Below, one piece after another: positions 23,251 to 34,879 of a stretch of DNA of 64,000 nucleotides. Source of the stretch: Hyphodiscus hymeniophilus (Eukaryota; Ascomycota; Leotiomycetes; Helotiales; Hyphodiscaceae); assembly GCA_016508695.1 (NCBI GenBank), contig VNKQ01000013.1:1473730-1537729 (forward strand), read 5' to 3'. The notes beneath the pieces were generated by a model. That model searched no databases, was not told the origin of the DNA, and was given only the letters and a program-made list of their open reading frames with translations. The translations under genes and the position numbers were made by a program. How positions within the stretch are numbered: the stretch's first letter is position 1; the number at the start of each line of letters is the position of its first letter.

Positions 23251-23905
23251 GCTACTGTTCGTATGCTTGGAGAAGCCAAATTTGGAGTTATGTAGGGTAG
23301 GAGCTTTCTAGCAATGGGATTGAATTGTTTGTAAAAGGAAATACTATCAAATGATACCATGTAGTCGCATTCCTGACCACGTGGCAAAGACTTTTGTGTT
23401 TGATACATGTCGGGTTGCAGACAGAAACTCCAGAGCTCATTTCGTTTGAACGCATTGCATCGAATCGATCCAAGTCATGCCTCGCAATTAATGTCATTCT
23501 ATATCTGCGCTGCGGGGAGAAGTAAAGCGGGACGTACAGAGTGGTCACGTGGAGATGACTTCCCTCTCAGCATCCCTTTGTCCAAAATGCGATGGGCTGA
23601 AGCTGCAGCAAAGAATTGAGAGTTTCTATAGAACCGGCCGCATCGATTTATAAGAGGTCGAAATCTTCTTTAAGAGCCTCTTTCGGGGGCACATAAATAT
23701 GAGTCCCGCTCGTTTCTGCGCACTTTCGTTTAGCGAGCCGGGTCATACATTAGTGGTGCCCGAACATAACCGGCGGTGGGTACAAGTGCAAGCAACGTCA
23801 GCACTAGAGTAAAATCCTTCGTTCAACTAAGATCCATCTTTTCCTAGATGACTATTGAATGCAGATATCTCTCTGATTTGTGTTTATTATGTTGGACCGT
23901 CTATC
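23251..23905. other. Intergenic between oxidoreductase and regulator
   Basis: No gene is supported. It would contain the 3' end of the MDR transcript and the promoter of the Zn2Cys6 factor. Only short shadow frames are present. Confidence 0.4.
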
Positions 23906-25791
23906 ATGACATCCCAACTGGTTGCTGAGCGAGACCCGGCCGCTCTCTTCAAAATCCGAAGCTCACTTGCCTGCGTGCCATGTCGGACCAAACATGTAAA
24001 ATGCGACGCAAAGAAGCCCAATTGCGTTCGTTGCAAAAATGATGGGAGGAGCTGCCATTATATGCAATCGAGACGAGGATTGAAGTACAAACTGTCGCAT
24101 CCAGAGTCGTCAGAGGACCGAAGTTCACGAGACCTGTCACCATCAAATTCTATGCCTCAGAAGGCCACTCCCGAGGGCAGGAACCTACCCGCGCAAAACC
24201 CAGCAGGGGAAAGATTGCTTTCGCAAGAAATCAATATATTGACTTCCCAACCAAAGGGATGTCAGAATAGCCAAACATCCGAACAGTCATCCGTACTCTC
24301 ACCTACAACTAGCTTGAGCTCTCATCTTGATCTGTACTACGCGTTCTTTCATCAAGCGCATCCCTATGTCCTACCAAGGAAGTGCTTTGATCTATATCTG
24401 TAATTTAGTGGGGTTCTTTTGACGGATCTCCTCATCGTCCTAAAATTAATAGCATCAACTTACTCGCCCGAAGGTCAGTCTGCTGACCTTCGGGAGCATG
24501 CTCTCATTACAATGTCACGACAAGATTTGCCGTTAAACGGGTTCACTGTCCAAGCTCTTCTACTTCTCGCTATATCTATACATTGTAATAACGGCTTCGA
24601 GCTTGCCCGGTCGCTTTTGGACAAAACTACTAGTATTGCTCTTGAAATTGGCATGCAGTTCAAATACTTTGCTATAACCCATAGTAATGGCGATTATGTT
24701 CTTGAAGAAAGTTGGAGGAGAACCTGGTGGGGTCTGTATGTTGTTGATGGAATCTTCCAGGCCATCCAAAGATCCAATTACTTCGCATTGTGGGTAGTCC
24801 AGGCAGACGTTGATCTGCCCTGCGAAGAGAGCCAGTATAGTTCTGAAGTGAGAGTGGTCTTTAAGTCCATCGGCCAAAATTTTCTAACATTAATAGAATA
24901 TTCCCGAACCCCACTCGATGTTCCAGTATAACGAAAGAGAGTTCTCCGAGAATGAAGCATCGTATTCCTCATTTACATATCTGATAGATATTGTGCGGAT
25001 ACTGGGATCCGTTATGGCTGTTGCTGGCGAAGGTGGCAATCTCTCTGATTCGTTAGTTGACGATGCGGATGGATGCTTAGTAAATTGGGAGCTCCATCTG
25101 CAAGAAAACAAAAAGGACGTGCTGAGAAGCGATGGAGAAATAGACGAACCATTATTTCACGCTCATATGTTATTCAACGTGTAAGTCTTACTGTGCTATG
25201 TTTTGTCTGTTTTGATTGAATGCTCTGTGTAACCGCTCCTACAGTACAAAGGTCTTCCTTCATCGACAGCGGTCACGACTTGCCCACTCCCCGGCCGAAA
25301 ACCTCACGAAATGTGCTCCCACGCTACCTTCATCTGAAGTACTACTTCCTCAGCGTAAATCATACTGACTTTCTACCAAGAAGACAATGGATGCTGCTCA
25401 GCGAGCCCTCAATCTCCTCACTGCCCCTATGCCTTGCGTCAAACATACACCCCTCGTGGTGTGCTCCATAGCTATGTCGGTACTGGCAGAATTATCTGCA
25501 TGTAGTTACGTACTGCAGGGGAAAGAATACGAAGCCGCCCGAACCCGGATTCGCCTCGGCATCGGAACTCTAAAAGAGTATGGGAAAACATGGCCATTGG
25601 GTAGTCAAACTCTGACCGAGGTAAAGACAATTGCAAGGACTGTTTTTGCAATGAAAGAGCAAAGAAGAAGCCCCTTGGATGGAACTTGCGAGGATTTTCC
25701 GTCCTTAGATCTAGCTCCTTCGTTAGATATCCAGACATATGTCGATGAGTTTGGAGCTTTGGAGTACACGCGTTTTTCGGAGATTCCGTAA
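23906..25791 (+). pseudogene. Zn2Cys6 transcription factor with fungal_trans domain, two in-frame stops
   Basis: Exons 23906-24847, 24897-25180 and 25245-25791 use clean splice sites (GTGAGA..CTAAC..TAG and GTAAGT..ACAG) and total 591 codons in frame. The N-terminal binuclear cluster has Cys at 23, 26, 33, 40, 43 and 50, the exact CX2CX6CX6CX2CX6C spacing. The middle matches the fungal-specific transcription-factor domain (YYAFFHQAHPYVLP, then EESWRRTWWGLYVVDG). Two codons are stops: codon 166 (TAA, 24401-24403) and codon 450 (TGA, 25366-25368). No alternative intron removes either. Everything else is conserved, so inactivation is recent. If transcribed, the first stop leaves the DNA-binding domain without the regulatory domain. 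It presumably once controlled the adjacent oxidoreductase. Confidence 0.8.
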
Positions 25792-26903
25792 ATTCAATAG
25801 TCGTCTAGCGGGATTTGGGCGCATTTCGTTTCGAAGTGGCTCATGATACCCCTTTTCTCGACTCAATGTGGTGGCCTATCGCTAACACTCAATTGAATTG
25901 TCTTCGACACAATGATGAACTATTTCAGCTGGGTTTCTAGTGGCTGCAGTCGTACCTACTACGAAAACCGCGCAAAAGATCCATTGATGAACCGAATCTC
26001 TTGACCGAGAATGCAGGAAGAGCAAGCAGTGCTGCGGCTACTAATGGCGCGTCTACATGCACTGAAAATGTCACCGTGGACCTACCGATCCCAGGATTAG
26101 TGCTATCGTCATATGCGAAGCAAACAGTGTCACTAAGCACACCTATGTATTTGACGGCGCTCGAGGACACTACGGCCAGCGATTTTGCGCCCACTACGAC
26201 TACGATCGCTCATACTGCCTCCATAGAGTGTACCGCCGAGGACCATAGCTAAAAGCGCCTTTGGGGATCTGGCGTCTATTAAATCTATGGTTGGCGTTGT
26301 ATTCATGTTCAATACATCTTCACGTGTGTCTAATGATAGAGTCGAGCAGCGGTCGCCTACTGCCAACGACTTCTCATAAGTGAATCACAACGATGCAGCT
26401 GACCTCCAAGGCAATGCCAGTCGCCCAAGTGACAAAGTTTCAATCTTTGTATACTCAGTAGGGAGGCTCACTCCTACTAGCTAAGCTGGAAATCGGGAAG
26501 ATGAAGAGAAAGTCTGAGCGTTATACTAGGAAGCGAAGTGTCAAGCCACTCATCAAGGTGCCAAACAGCCTAGGTATATTCTCTGCTTAGGGTTAATCTG
26601 AAGAAGACTAATCCTCGAATAGGCAACGCAATTAAAGTCGACGATGACTTCGATAATGGTGAGTCTGATGAGTCTGTCGATGCTGGATGCAACGCTTATT
26701 TCAACCAGAAGAACGACGATCTAATGACGTCCCAGTCTGCTCGTTGGAGCACGTTCTTTAGTATCGGCAGCGCTACATTGAGAAGATGAAGTTCTCTTTC
26801 AACAATCTATTTGCATATATTAACATGCTTTTGAAACCTCAGGATGAGAATTTTTCACAAGTAACGAATTTTCCTTAGTGTGATTTAGTAGAGGATGGAC
26901 TGT
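25792..26903. other. Intergenic, nothing recognised
   Basis: Overlapping open frames of about 80 codons occur on both strands around 25937-26366, with Thr/Ser/Ala-rich composition on the plus strand, but without domain or splice support. A short palindrome, AGTAGGGAGGCTCACTCCTACT, lies near 26458-26479. It may be debris of old genes or elements. Confidence 0.35.
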
Positions 26904-28063
26904 TCAAGGGCTGCTTGCTCCTTGCGTGGTTGAATTATGCGATGAGGAATATTTTGAATTCATAAATAGAGCTTTGTTAAAATTACAATCGTTTTCAAGG
27001 ATCGCCCAAAGTGGCTCAACAAGTGATAAATATACGTCTACCGAGCACTTTTTGCCATCCATTGAATGCTCTTCAACTAGTCTTTTGGATAACTGCTCCT
27101 CTGTAGATCGTATCTTGGCCACCCCATCAGTTAGATTGAATTGATTATATGGTGAGGTTACCAGTATAGGTGGCATCGCATTACCATCTTAATCCTTCTC
27201 GAAATCCACCCCGTCATAGATGTTGAATTTCGTTGTTTGCGTTACGAGAAAGCTGCCACTCGCAAAACTGTGGTCTACCCTTAACCGACTTTTGTCTGGC
27301 TGGGCAATATACCATTTGATGCTTTGCTCAATAGACTTTCCGGATGGCGCACGCATTACTGTGTGTGTTGCCTTTGCGACTTCCCAAAGAGGGCAATCTG
27401 CTAGCAAATCGTGGGGTAGCTGGGTGTAGGGGCAAAAAACTGCGTTCCTGAAATATTTTGAGGGCAGATTCAAGCCTGAAGGACCACGTACATCGATGGG
27501 GCTCCAGAATCCGTGGTATATTTGTGCAGCGCCGTCAGTTATGGATATACCCTGGGCTCCAAGTGTGAATAGACGTGCTCGGTATATGATCTGCATCAGA
27601 TAGGCTGACCGGGCCTCAAAAGTAGATATCCATTCAATGCCATTCGGGTTTGTTGCTCGTTGTTTTGTCTTTTGGAGATCATCACCAGAGAAGCGTAAAA
27701 CGCGCCCAATGACACGAGGCTGGGGCATGATCGGCAGAGACAGGTCAGTGTCTTCATATGTTTCATTCTCCGTGGCGATATCGATTACCCACTGGCTTTG
27801 AGAATAATTAAGTGCCTCTAGCCGCTCTGCTATCGGCAAGTCGTATGTCACAAACGGTTTAGGACACGTTCTCAAGCGGAAGCTATCATGGAAAATTGGA
27901 AAGATTCTTTTGCCAACGTATGGCGGAGAAAAATAAGAGAAGAATTGGACCAAGGCCTTAAACCTTACGATATGAAGCTCAGTGTTGAAGGTATACTCTA
28001 TGGGAATGACAAGCAGACCGAGGACGCAAATGCTTTGGATAACGTCAAGCTGGACAACCTAAG
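26904..28063 (-). pseudogene. Decayed BAHD/transferase-family acyltransferase
   Basis: A minus-strand frame that matches the C-terminal two-thirds of BAHD-type acyl-CoA transferases (PF02458). Recognisable parts are a substrate-channel start (WISTFEARSAYLMQIIYRAR), the IDVRGPSGLNLPSKYFRNA block, and the strand SFLVTQTTKFNIYDGVDF, where the family's DFGWG structural motif should be. DFGWG is degraded (VDFEKD followed by TAA at 27189-27191), yet the same frame continues through 90 more family-like codons to 26904. The 5' part with the catalytic HXXXD motif is not found: upstream of about 28063 the frame closes and the HNH gene begins. It is therefore 5'-truncated and interrupted. BAHD enzymes acylate secondary metabolites, so it may belong with the MDR enzyme and regulator to its left. 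Confidence 0.65.
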
Positions 28064-28105
28064 TTTGAAGGAAGGGGAGTAGCGATATCAAGATATGTAA
28101 TGGTC

Positions 28106-29420
28106 CTACAATACCCGCTGAAAGAACTTCGCTGCATCCTCGCTCGTTGCGCTGGGTCCCCAGCGCCAGAACCGAGATGAACCCTTACTTGGTTGTAATT
28201 TGCAGTCGATATCGTGATGGCGCCACCTTGGGCGTGAAAATATCCCTTCCAGGTTCGCCTCTGAGTATTCTCTGTCCTCCGAATTGCTCGTGCATCCCTC
28301 GTCTTTGTTGCCTGTGTGCCCTTCATCATCCTGCGCTCTAATCCCTCTTGCAAGATTCGGTTCTGCCCCGCTTTGTTGCGACGTGATTCCAGATTCTCTT
28401 CTCCCATATTCAAACATGCCCCCCCCCCGTCGTCCAAATCATTTTCCTCCGACTCCCCGGGCTCGAGCTCGATGCTCCCTTGGCTACTCGTATCTGAGCC
28501 GTCAAGATTCAATGCTTCACTGTACGCATCTTGTAATTGTCGCAGATCATCTCGAATTTCCCGAGGAATCCCATAGAGGTTGAGCTTCCGTAGCATGAGC
28601 ACAGCACGCTGCAAGGATGCCATCGGCGAACCCGTCCATGATTTTGTCGCACCATACTCACTAGGACCGGGTTGAAAAGGAGCGCGTCCAGGATATTCGG
28701 GGAGGAAGTCGTTTATAACAATTCGTGTATAGAGCCCTCCTGACCCAGCCCCTTCAACTCCCTGACGTCTCTGGTGATCCTGATATGTTTGTGCAGTAGG
28801 ACACATCCGTCTAGGAATTGTGCCCGTGCGACGGCCCAGTTTTCGACGACGTTTCCGATCTTGTCGCTCGTAGGTGAGGAAATACTTCAGATCGGTTGGT
28901 AAGAAGAAGAATGAGGGATTATAGACATGATCGAAATTCGTATGGCAAGTACCGCAGAGTGCGATTGCGTTCTGTGGATTTTGCTTCTCTTGGAAGTCGA
29001 TCAGACCATCTCTGAGGGCGTCGTGAAACTGGGACGAAGTCAGATAGGCCCCCGCTGAACTCATACGACACTTACAGTATTATCTCTGCTGCCAATAACA
29101 TGGCAGACATCCGCGGGACTCGCTCCACAATGCCAGCATTTGTTATTGTACTGTTCTCTCACCTGCGCCTTTGTGTTGTTGTTGAAGTCAGACGTACTTG
29201 ATGCCCGAGTGCGGGAGCGGCCTGCATCAACATCACTGCCATCATCTACGACTGCGCGTTTTCTTTTTGAGCCTGAAGACGACGTTCCTGAAGAATTCTC
29301 TGTGTTGGACTCCAAGGGGACGGGGAAGACGGCTGCTGGTGGAGGGGGGTAGATTGTAGGATGTCCTCGACGGGACGACGAATTAGATGGTGTGTGGTAG
29401 GCCTGGTCTGGAGGATTCAT
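28106..29420 (-). CDS. HNH-endonuclease-domain protein, likely one-base error in a poly-C run
   Basis: Exon 1 runs 29420-29076, then a 47-bp phase-0 intron (GTAAGT..CAG), then exon 2 from 29028. I start at ATG 29420 (MNPPDQAYHTPS). The HNH fold is split by the intron: CWHCGASPADVCHVIG (zinc Cys pair, His) before it and ALCGTCHTNFDHVYNP (CxxC, His) after it. This is the arrangement of the large ascomycete HNH family of unknown target. The rest is basic and low-complexity. As given, exon 2 runs to a stop at 28045 with a meaningless tail. Shifting frame by one missing base at the 10-C run 28419-28428 gives a family-like end (WRWGPSATSEDAAKFF) stopping at 28106, and the total length becomes 423 codons. 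The frame break is probably a homopolymer error. Confidence 0.72.
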
Positions 29421-30183
29421 TGATGTCGGGTATATATATAATCGACTGTCAATATTGATGTGAAGCGTGATAATACGTTGCTGACCATGCGCGAGGTGAC
29501 GATGGAGAGAGGCTGGGTCCAAGCAAGCCCTTTAATGATGATGACCAATCCTCAGGCAACAACTTCCTACAAACAGGCACGAACTTGGAAAATGATTACA
29601 TAATTGAATTCACATCGTAGGTAGTTATTCTGGGAGATGCGGGGTAGTTTGGCACTGTGGAGGATGGATTCGGGATCACGTGTTAAGCGATACCATAAGC
29701 GGTTAGCTCCTAGATAGAATAGAGATCCTTTCTTTAGAGAAACCTTAGAAGAAATCAACTTGTTACTTAATAAATATTAGACCCTTTTATAACTTCCCTG
29801 CGAAGGCATTAAGGCACTTAATAAGCTCGTTTGTTCGTTAAATTTCTTATTAGTATATTATACTTTTCGACCCCTGAATTATAGCGACTATAAAGGTTTG
29901 TATTTGTGTTAGCCTATAGTAATTCTTAAGACTAAATTCTCGTGCTTTTTTCCCTTTTTTCTCAAACTCTAAGATATTAAATCGACTTAATTCTTAAAGG
30001 ATTTCTATACTCTTAAATACCTCTTAGCTTATATTACAGACCGCTTAGGCGTCTAAGAAACGAGTACTCTTTATATCGAAGTTTATTTCTTTTGTTTATT
30101 ACCTTATAATATTATTATTAGTCGATATTTCCCTTTATAACCCCTTTAAATACTAATACTAGTATTAGTATAGACGTTATTAG

Positions 30184-30626
30184 TAGACTGGCCGGACTAG
30201 ACTATAGTCTTTAGACTAAACCGGACTAAACTATCTAATAGTCCGCAAAAATTATTTGGGACTAAACCGTTTATATAATAGTCCCCAAATTTATTTGAGA
30301 CTAGACTATAATAGTCCTAAAAAAATTTAGAGAGACTATTTATAATTTAATTAATTAAATATTAATTATTTTTTAATTTTAAATATTATATTATTACTCT
30401 TAAGCGTTACTTTATAACTTTTATATAAAATTTTTTTTAATTTTATATACTAATAAAGACGGTCTAATTATTTATAATAGTCTAGACCAAACCGAACTAT
30501 TTATAGACTAGACTATAAGACTATAGTCTAAATATATCCCCAAAAATTTAAATTTTGAGACCAAACCGTTTTATAGTCCCTAAAAAAACCTATAGTCTAG
30601 ACTGGACCGGACTATCAGCTAGCCTA
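30184..30626. mobile_element. 443-bp non-autonomous hAT-type MITE with perfect 8-bp TSD
   Basis: It begins TAGACTGGCCGGACTAGACT and ends GGACTATCAGCTAGCCTA, imperfect inverted ends. The 8-base GTTATTAG flanks both sides exactly (30176-30183 and 30627-30634). The interior is made of repeated GACTA(A/G)ACT / TAGTC words and has no coding potential. The 8-bp duplication and the TAG.CTGGC ends match the hAT superfamily. Its subterminal sequence is shared with the larger hAT element that starts 199 bp to the right, which is the likely source family. Confidence 0.88.
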
Positions 30627-33466
30627 GTTATTAGTAGACTAAGATTTACTAGCTTATATTTAATTCGAATTCTAAAGAGTCCTTACTAAGTTAAGAGTAA
30701 CCTAAACAAACATTTTAATTTTAGCCAATCCTTTTATATTCGTAGAATATTATTAGAGTTCTAATCCTTTTTGCTCTCTTAATAATATATTACAATTTCT
30801 AAATTTATTAAACCCTCTTGAAAATAGGCTGGCCGGACTAGACTATAGTCTTTAGACTAGACTAGACCAAACTATATAATAGTCTCTAAAATTATTTAGG
30901 ACTAAACCGTATATATATAATAGTCCCCAAATTTATTTTAGACTAAACTATATACGGTTTAGTCTTAAAAAATTAAGACTAAACTATATAACGGTCTCTA
31001 AAATTATTTGAGACTAAACTATAAATAGTTTAGTCTCGGGAGATTAAGACTAAACCGTTATATAGTCTCTAGAATTATATAAGACTAGACTATATATAGT
31101 TTGGTTCTAATCTCTTAAGACTAAACCGTTTGATTTAAGACTATAAGACTATAGGACTAAAGATAGCTATAGGACCTAAAAGGCAGTTAGGATTAATAAG
31201 GCAGTTAGGGTTAATAGATAAAAAGTAAGTATATAATTATTTTTTATTTTTTAGGATTTAATTTATTAATAGAAATCTCTATTTTGTGTTTTTATAATAT
31301 AAAGCGTTACTATTTACTATTATTATACTTAGTAAATAATTTATATTATTAATATAATCTTATAATAAGAGTAATTAATTATTTTTTAAATATAGCCTTA
31401 ATTCTATTTCCTTATATATATAAGTATTTAGCTACTACTAAAGTAACCCTTAATTATAAACGAGGTATAAAACTACCGAACTAATTATATATCCTTATTT
31501 TAAATAGTAACCTAGTATATATAAATAGTATATAGATTAGCGGCTATTAAACGTAAGTATAGTTATTAATATAAACAAAAATAACTTTACTTTTAAAAAA
31601 AGAAATAATATATACCTTTATAGTCTTTTAAAGAGTAAGAATAGTAAAAGACTAAAAGCGGATATCTTAACTCTTAATAATATCGTTAGTAACGTCTCTA
31701 ACTATATACTAGAAAAGTGCCTTTAAAAGTAAAAGGCTAATTGCTTTTTAATAGTAGCGAATCTTATTCAAAGCTTGTCCTATAATTATTAGTATTATTA
31801 TTATAAGGGAAAGAGTAAAAACTTATTTCTTACCTTAATAGGCTAAGGATATTTAGTAATCTCTTTTAGTTTCTTACTATTATATTCTTATCTAGGGTTC
31901 TTTGCCTTAAAAGCTACTTTTCTAGCTTTATATTTCTTTATATAACTCTTGCTTATAATACGAGAAGGATAATAATATAGTATTATTAAACCTATATTAC
32001 TTATATTAAAGTTTTAATCTTTTTTCGCCTTTTACTTAATACGTATTATAATAGCGATTTATTATCGAGATACGTTACTATAGAGTATTACTCTTAGAGG
32101 CCTAGGGATATAAGAGTCTTATTTCAAAAGTAAAGATATACTTTAAAAATTTAAATTTTTAAAGTTAGAGACTATTCTCGACTATAAGAATACTAATATA
32201 ATTACTATAAAGCATTACTAAGTACTCTAAGTATATAATTTAGAGTTTAGGGGCTTACCTAGAAATTTAATGTTTTAATATAAAGGTTAAAAACTAAAAA
32301 CCGCGAATTATAAGGTTTTATCTAGAAATTAAGTTACGGGACATTCTAATTTAATATTATAACTCTTAGTATTATAGTAAATTATAATACTTTTAAATAA
32401 AGAAATTTATTTATAGTAATTTATTATTTAAAAAAGTGCCTTACCTTTTTACTTCTTTCTTTCTTTATACTTTTTTTGACTTTTTGTAACTTAGTTAGTA
32501 TATTTAATTTCGTATAGTATATAGTATATCTTACTAATAATAATATAGTAATAGTATATAGTAACGCAATACGTATTTATTTCTTATAAGACGACTAATA
32601 CTATAGATTATCTTCTTACTTTTAATAAACGCCGTCTTAATGCGCTAGAGACCTCTTGTATTCTATAAGAAAAGGTATAGAATATAAATTGTTAGGTTAG
32701 TTCTAAATACTTATTTAAATAATCTAATATTAATAAAGTAATTATAAGCTGGCAATTATATATAAAGGATCTAAACTAAGAAGCTAGATTAGAATAATCT
32801 ATTTAATATAAAAAAAGAATTAGAGCTTTAAATTATATAGAATTAACTTATAGCTTCTCGTACTCTCGCTAATATTAATATAAATATTAAAGTTATTATA
32901 GTAATTAATAAAGAGAATACTATAATATAGCAAATCGATTAAAAGGAGAAAAAAGAGAAAATAAAGCTCTTAAAGCGTTATTTAAAAGTAAGTTAAAGTC
33001 TTCTTATATTCTTCTCCTATTATAGTTTATATATTAATTAATATATTAGTAATTAAATTTATATAATAAAGAGAAGTAATTAGATTTTTTAATTAAGAAT
33101 ATTATTATAAAGACTTTTACTAAAAACTTAAAGCCTCTTATTAAACGCTAAGAACGCTATATTATTATAGTAAGTTAATACCTCGAGCTTAATATATTAG
33201 AAAAAGAGTTATAAACGTTTATAGAAAATACTAGTAATCTTATTAATATTACTTAATTTATTAAGAAATAAAATAGAGAAGATATTAATCCTAATAAGCT
33301 AATTAAGAAAAGTAAAGAAAAAAGTAATAATAGTAATAATAATAACTTTAAGGTAGTAATTAGTAAAAATAAAGAGAATAAAGAGGATAAGAATAAAGAT
33401 AAGGAGATAGAAGACTTCGTTAATAAGAATAAATAAAAATCTTAAAACGTGTCTATAAGTAAATAA

Positions 33467-33654
33467 AACGTATTTACTTCTAAGCTTTTTCTAGCCTACT
33501 TATCTTATATTTAAGCGAAATTAGGCTTATATCCCGTTACTATTTACTATTACTCTTTAGAACGTATTTACTTCTAAGCTTTTCTTAGCTTACTTATCTT
33601 ATATTTAAGCGAAATTAGGCTTATATCCCGTTATTATTTATTATTACTATTTAC
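33467..33654. repeat. 94-bp tandem duplication inside the hAT element
   Basis: Two adjacent copies (33467-33560 and 33561-33654) share AACGTATTTACTTCTAAGCT, TTATCTTATATTTAAGCGAA and ATTAGGCTTATATCCCGTTA. Differences are few and mostly C/T. It is followed by further imperfect repeats of a TATACTTAAGTATAACTTTT word up to about 33835. Confidence 0.75.
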
Positions 33655-34879
33655 TTTATATTTTATTTATTATACTTAAGTATAACTTTTACTTTATCTC
33701 TTATCTTATTACCTAGGGTATAATTTCTAGCTTATCTCTTATTTTATTACTTAAAGTATAACTTTTACCTTAGCTTCTATTTACTATACTTAAGTATAAC
33801 TTTTACTTTATTTCTTATCTTATTACCTAGAGTAATACGTTAGCCGCTAATTGTAATAATAATACTCTACCTAATACTTTTATATTCTAGCTAAGTAAGG
33901 TATTACTTATTTACTTAAGTATAGAGTAATTATTAACTTGCTTACGGGCCTCTTTACTATTATACCTAAGAATAATAGTAAAGAAGCCTATAAGTAACTC
34001 GACGATTAAAGAGAGTATAACTTCTACTTTATTTCTTATTCCGCTACTAAGGGTAATATATTAGCTACTATTAGTTACGCTTACTTAAGTATTTGGGTTT
34101 TTAGAATACTAGACTAGTTACCTTTTTATAACTAAATAAATATATAGCTATTATTATTTATTATTACTTTATAAGTCGAAAAAGGGGGTATATTTATTAT
34201 TATATCCTCTTATATTAATACTTTTTCCTTTTAAGTTCTACTTATAACTTTTAAAGTTAGTTTCCTACTTTAGTTATTTACTCTTTATCTTTAAGCTTAT
34301 TATAATACTTTATTTACTTTTTATAAGCTATATATTTTAATTATAACCCTTCTCTCGTAAAAGTTAATATAAGTCAAGTAAAGGCCGAGTCTTCTTAATA
34401 TATTATAAATACTAAAGTAAGATTTACTCCCTTTATAATTAAGCAAAATAATTATAATAATAATAATACCGATTTTTTTAAGTCGGGGCTTTTACTATTT
34501 AAACTTAGTCTCGATAAGTAATATACTATTTAGTATCTAGAGAAAGCAAAAGAGTAAGAGAGCTAATAGTTAAATAAGACTTTTAAATATATAAATCGTA
34601 AATAGTTTAAGTAAGTTACTTAAACGTATATATAAAGGTTAAAAATATAGGGAAAATTTTATTAAGCTATAAAGCTAAAAACTATACTCTTAAAAGTATT
34701 ATATAAGGGTTATTAGAAGGTATATACGTACCTTAGGCTATAAAAAAGTAATAGTAATATATTTATACTCTCTTAGTATTAAAATAAGTATAACGAAACT
34801 AAAGGCTAGAGGAAGATTATAAAAGGAGGAATACTTATAGTAGTAAGTATATATATTATTCTTAAAAAATATTTAGTAA

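Noticed and set aside
25937..26366. Overlapping 77-85 codon frames on both strands
   Set aside because: Low-complexity Ala/Ser/Thr composition on both strands of the same DNA, without start or splice support; at most one could be real and I cannot choose.
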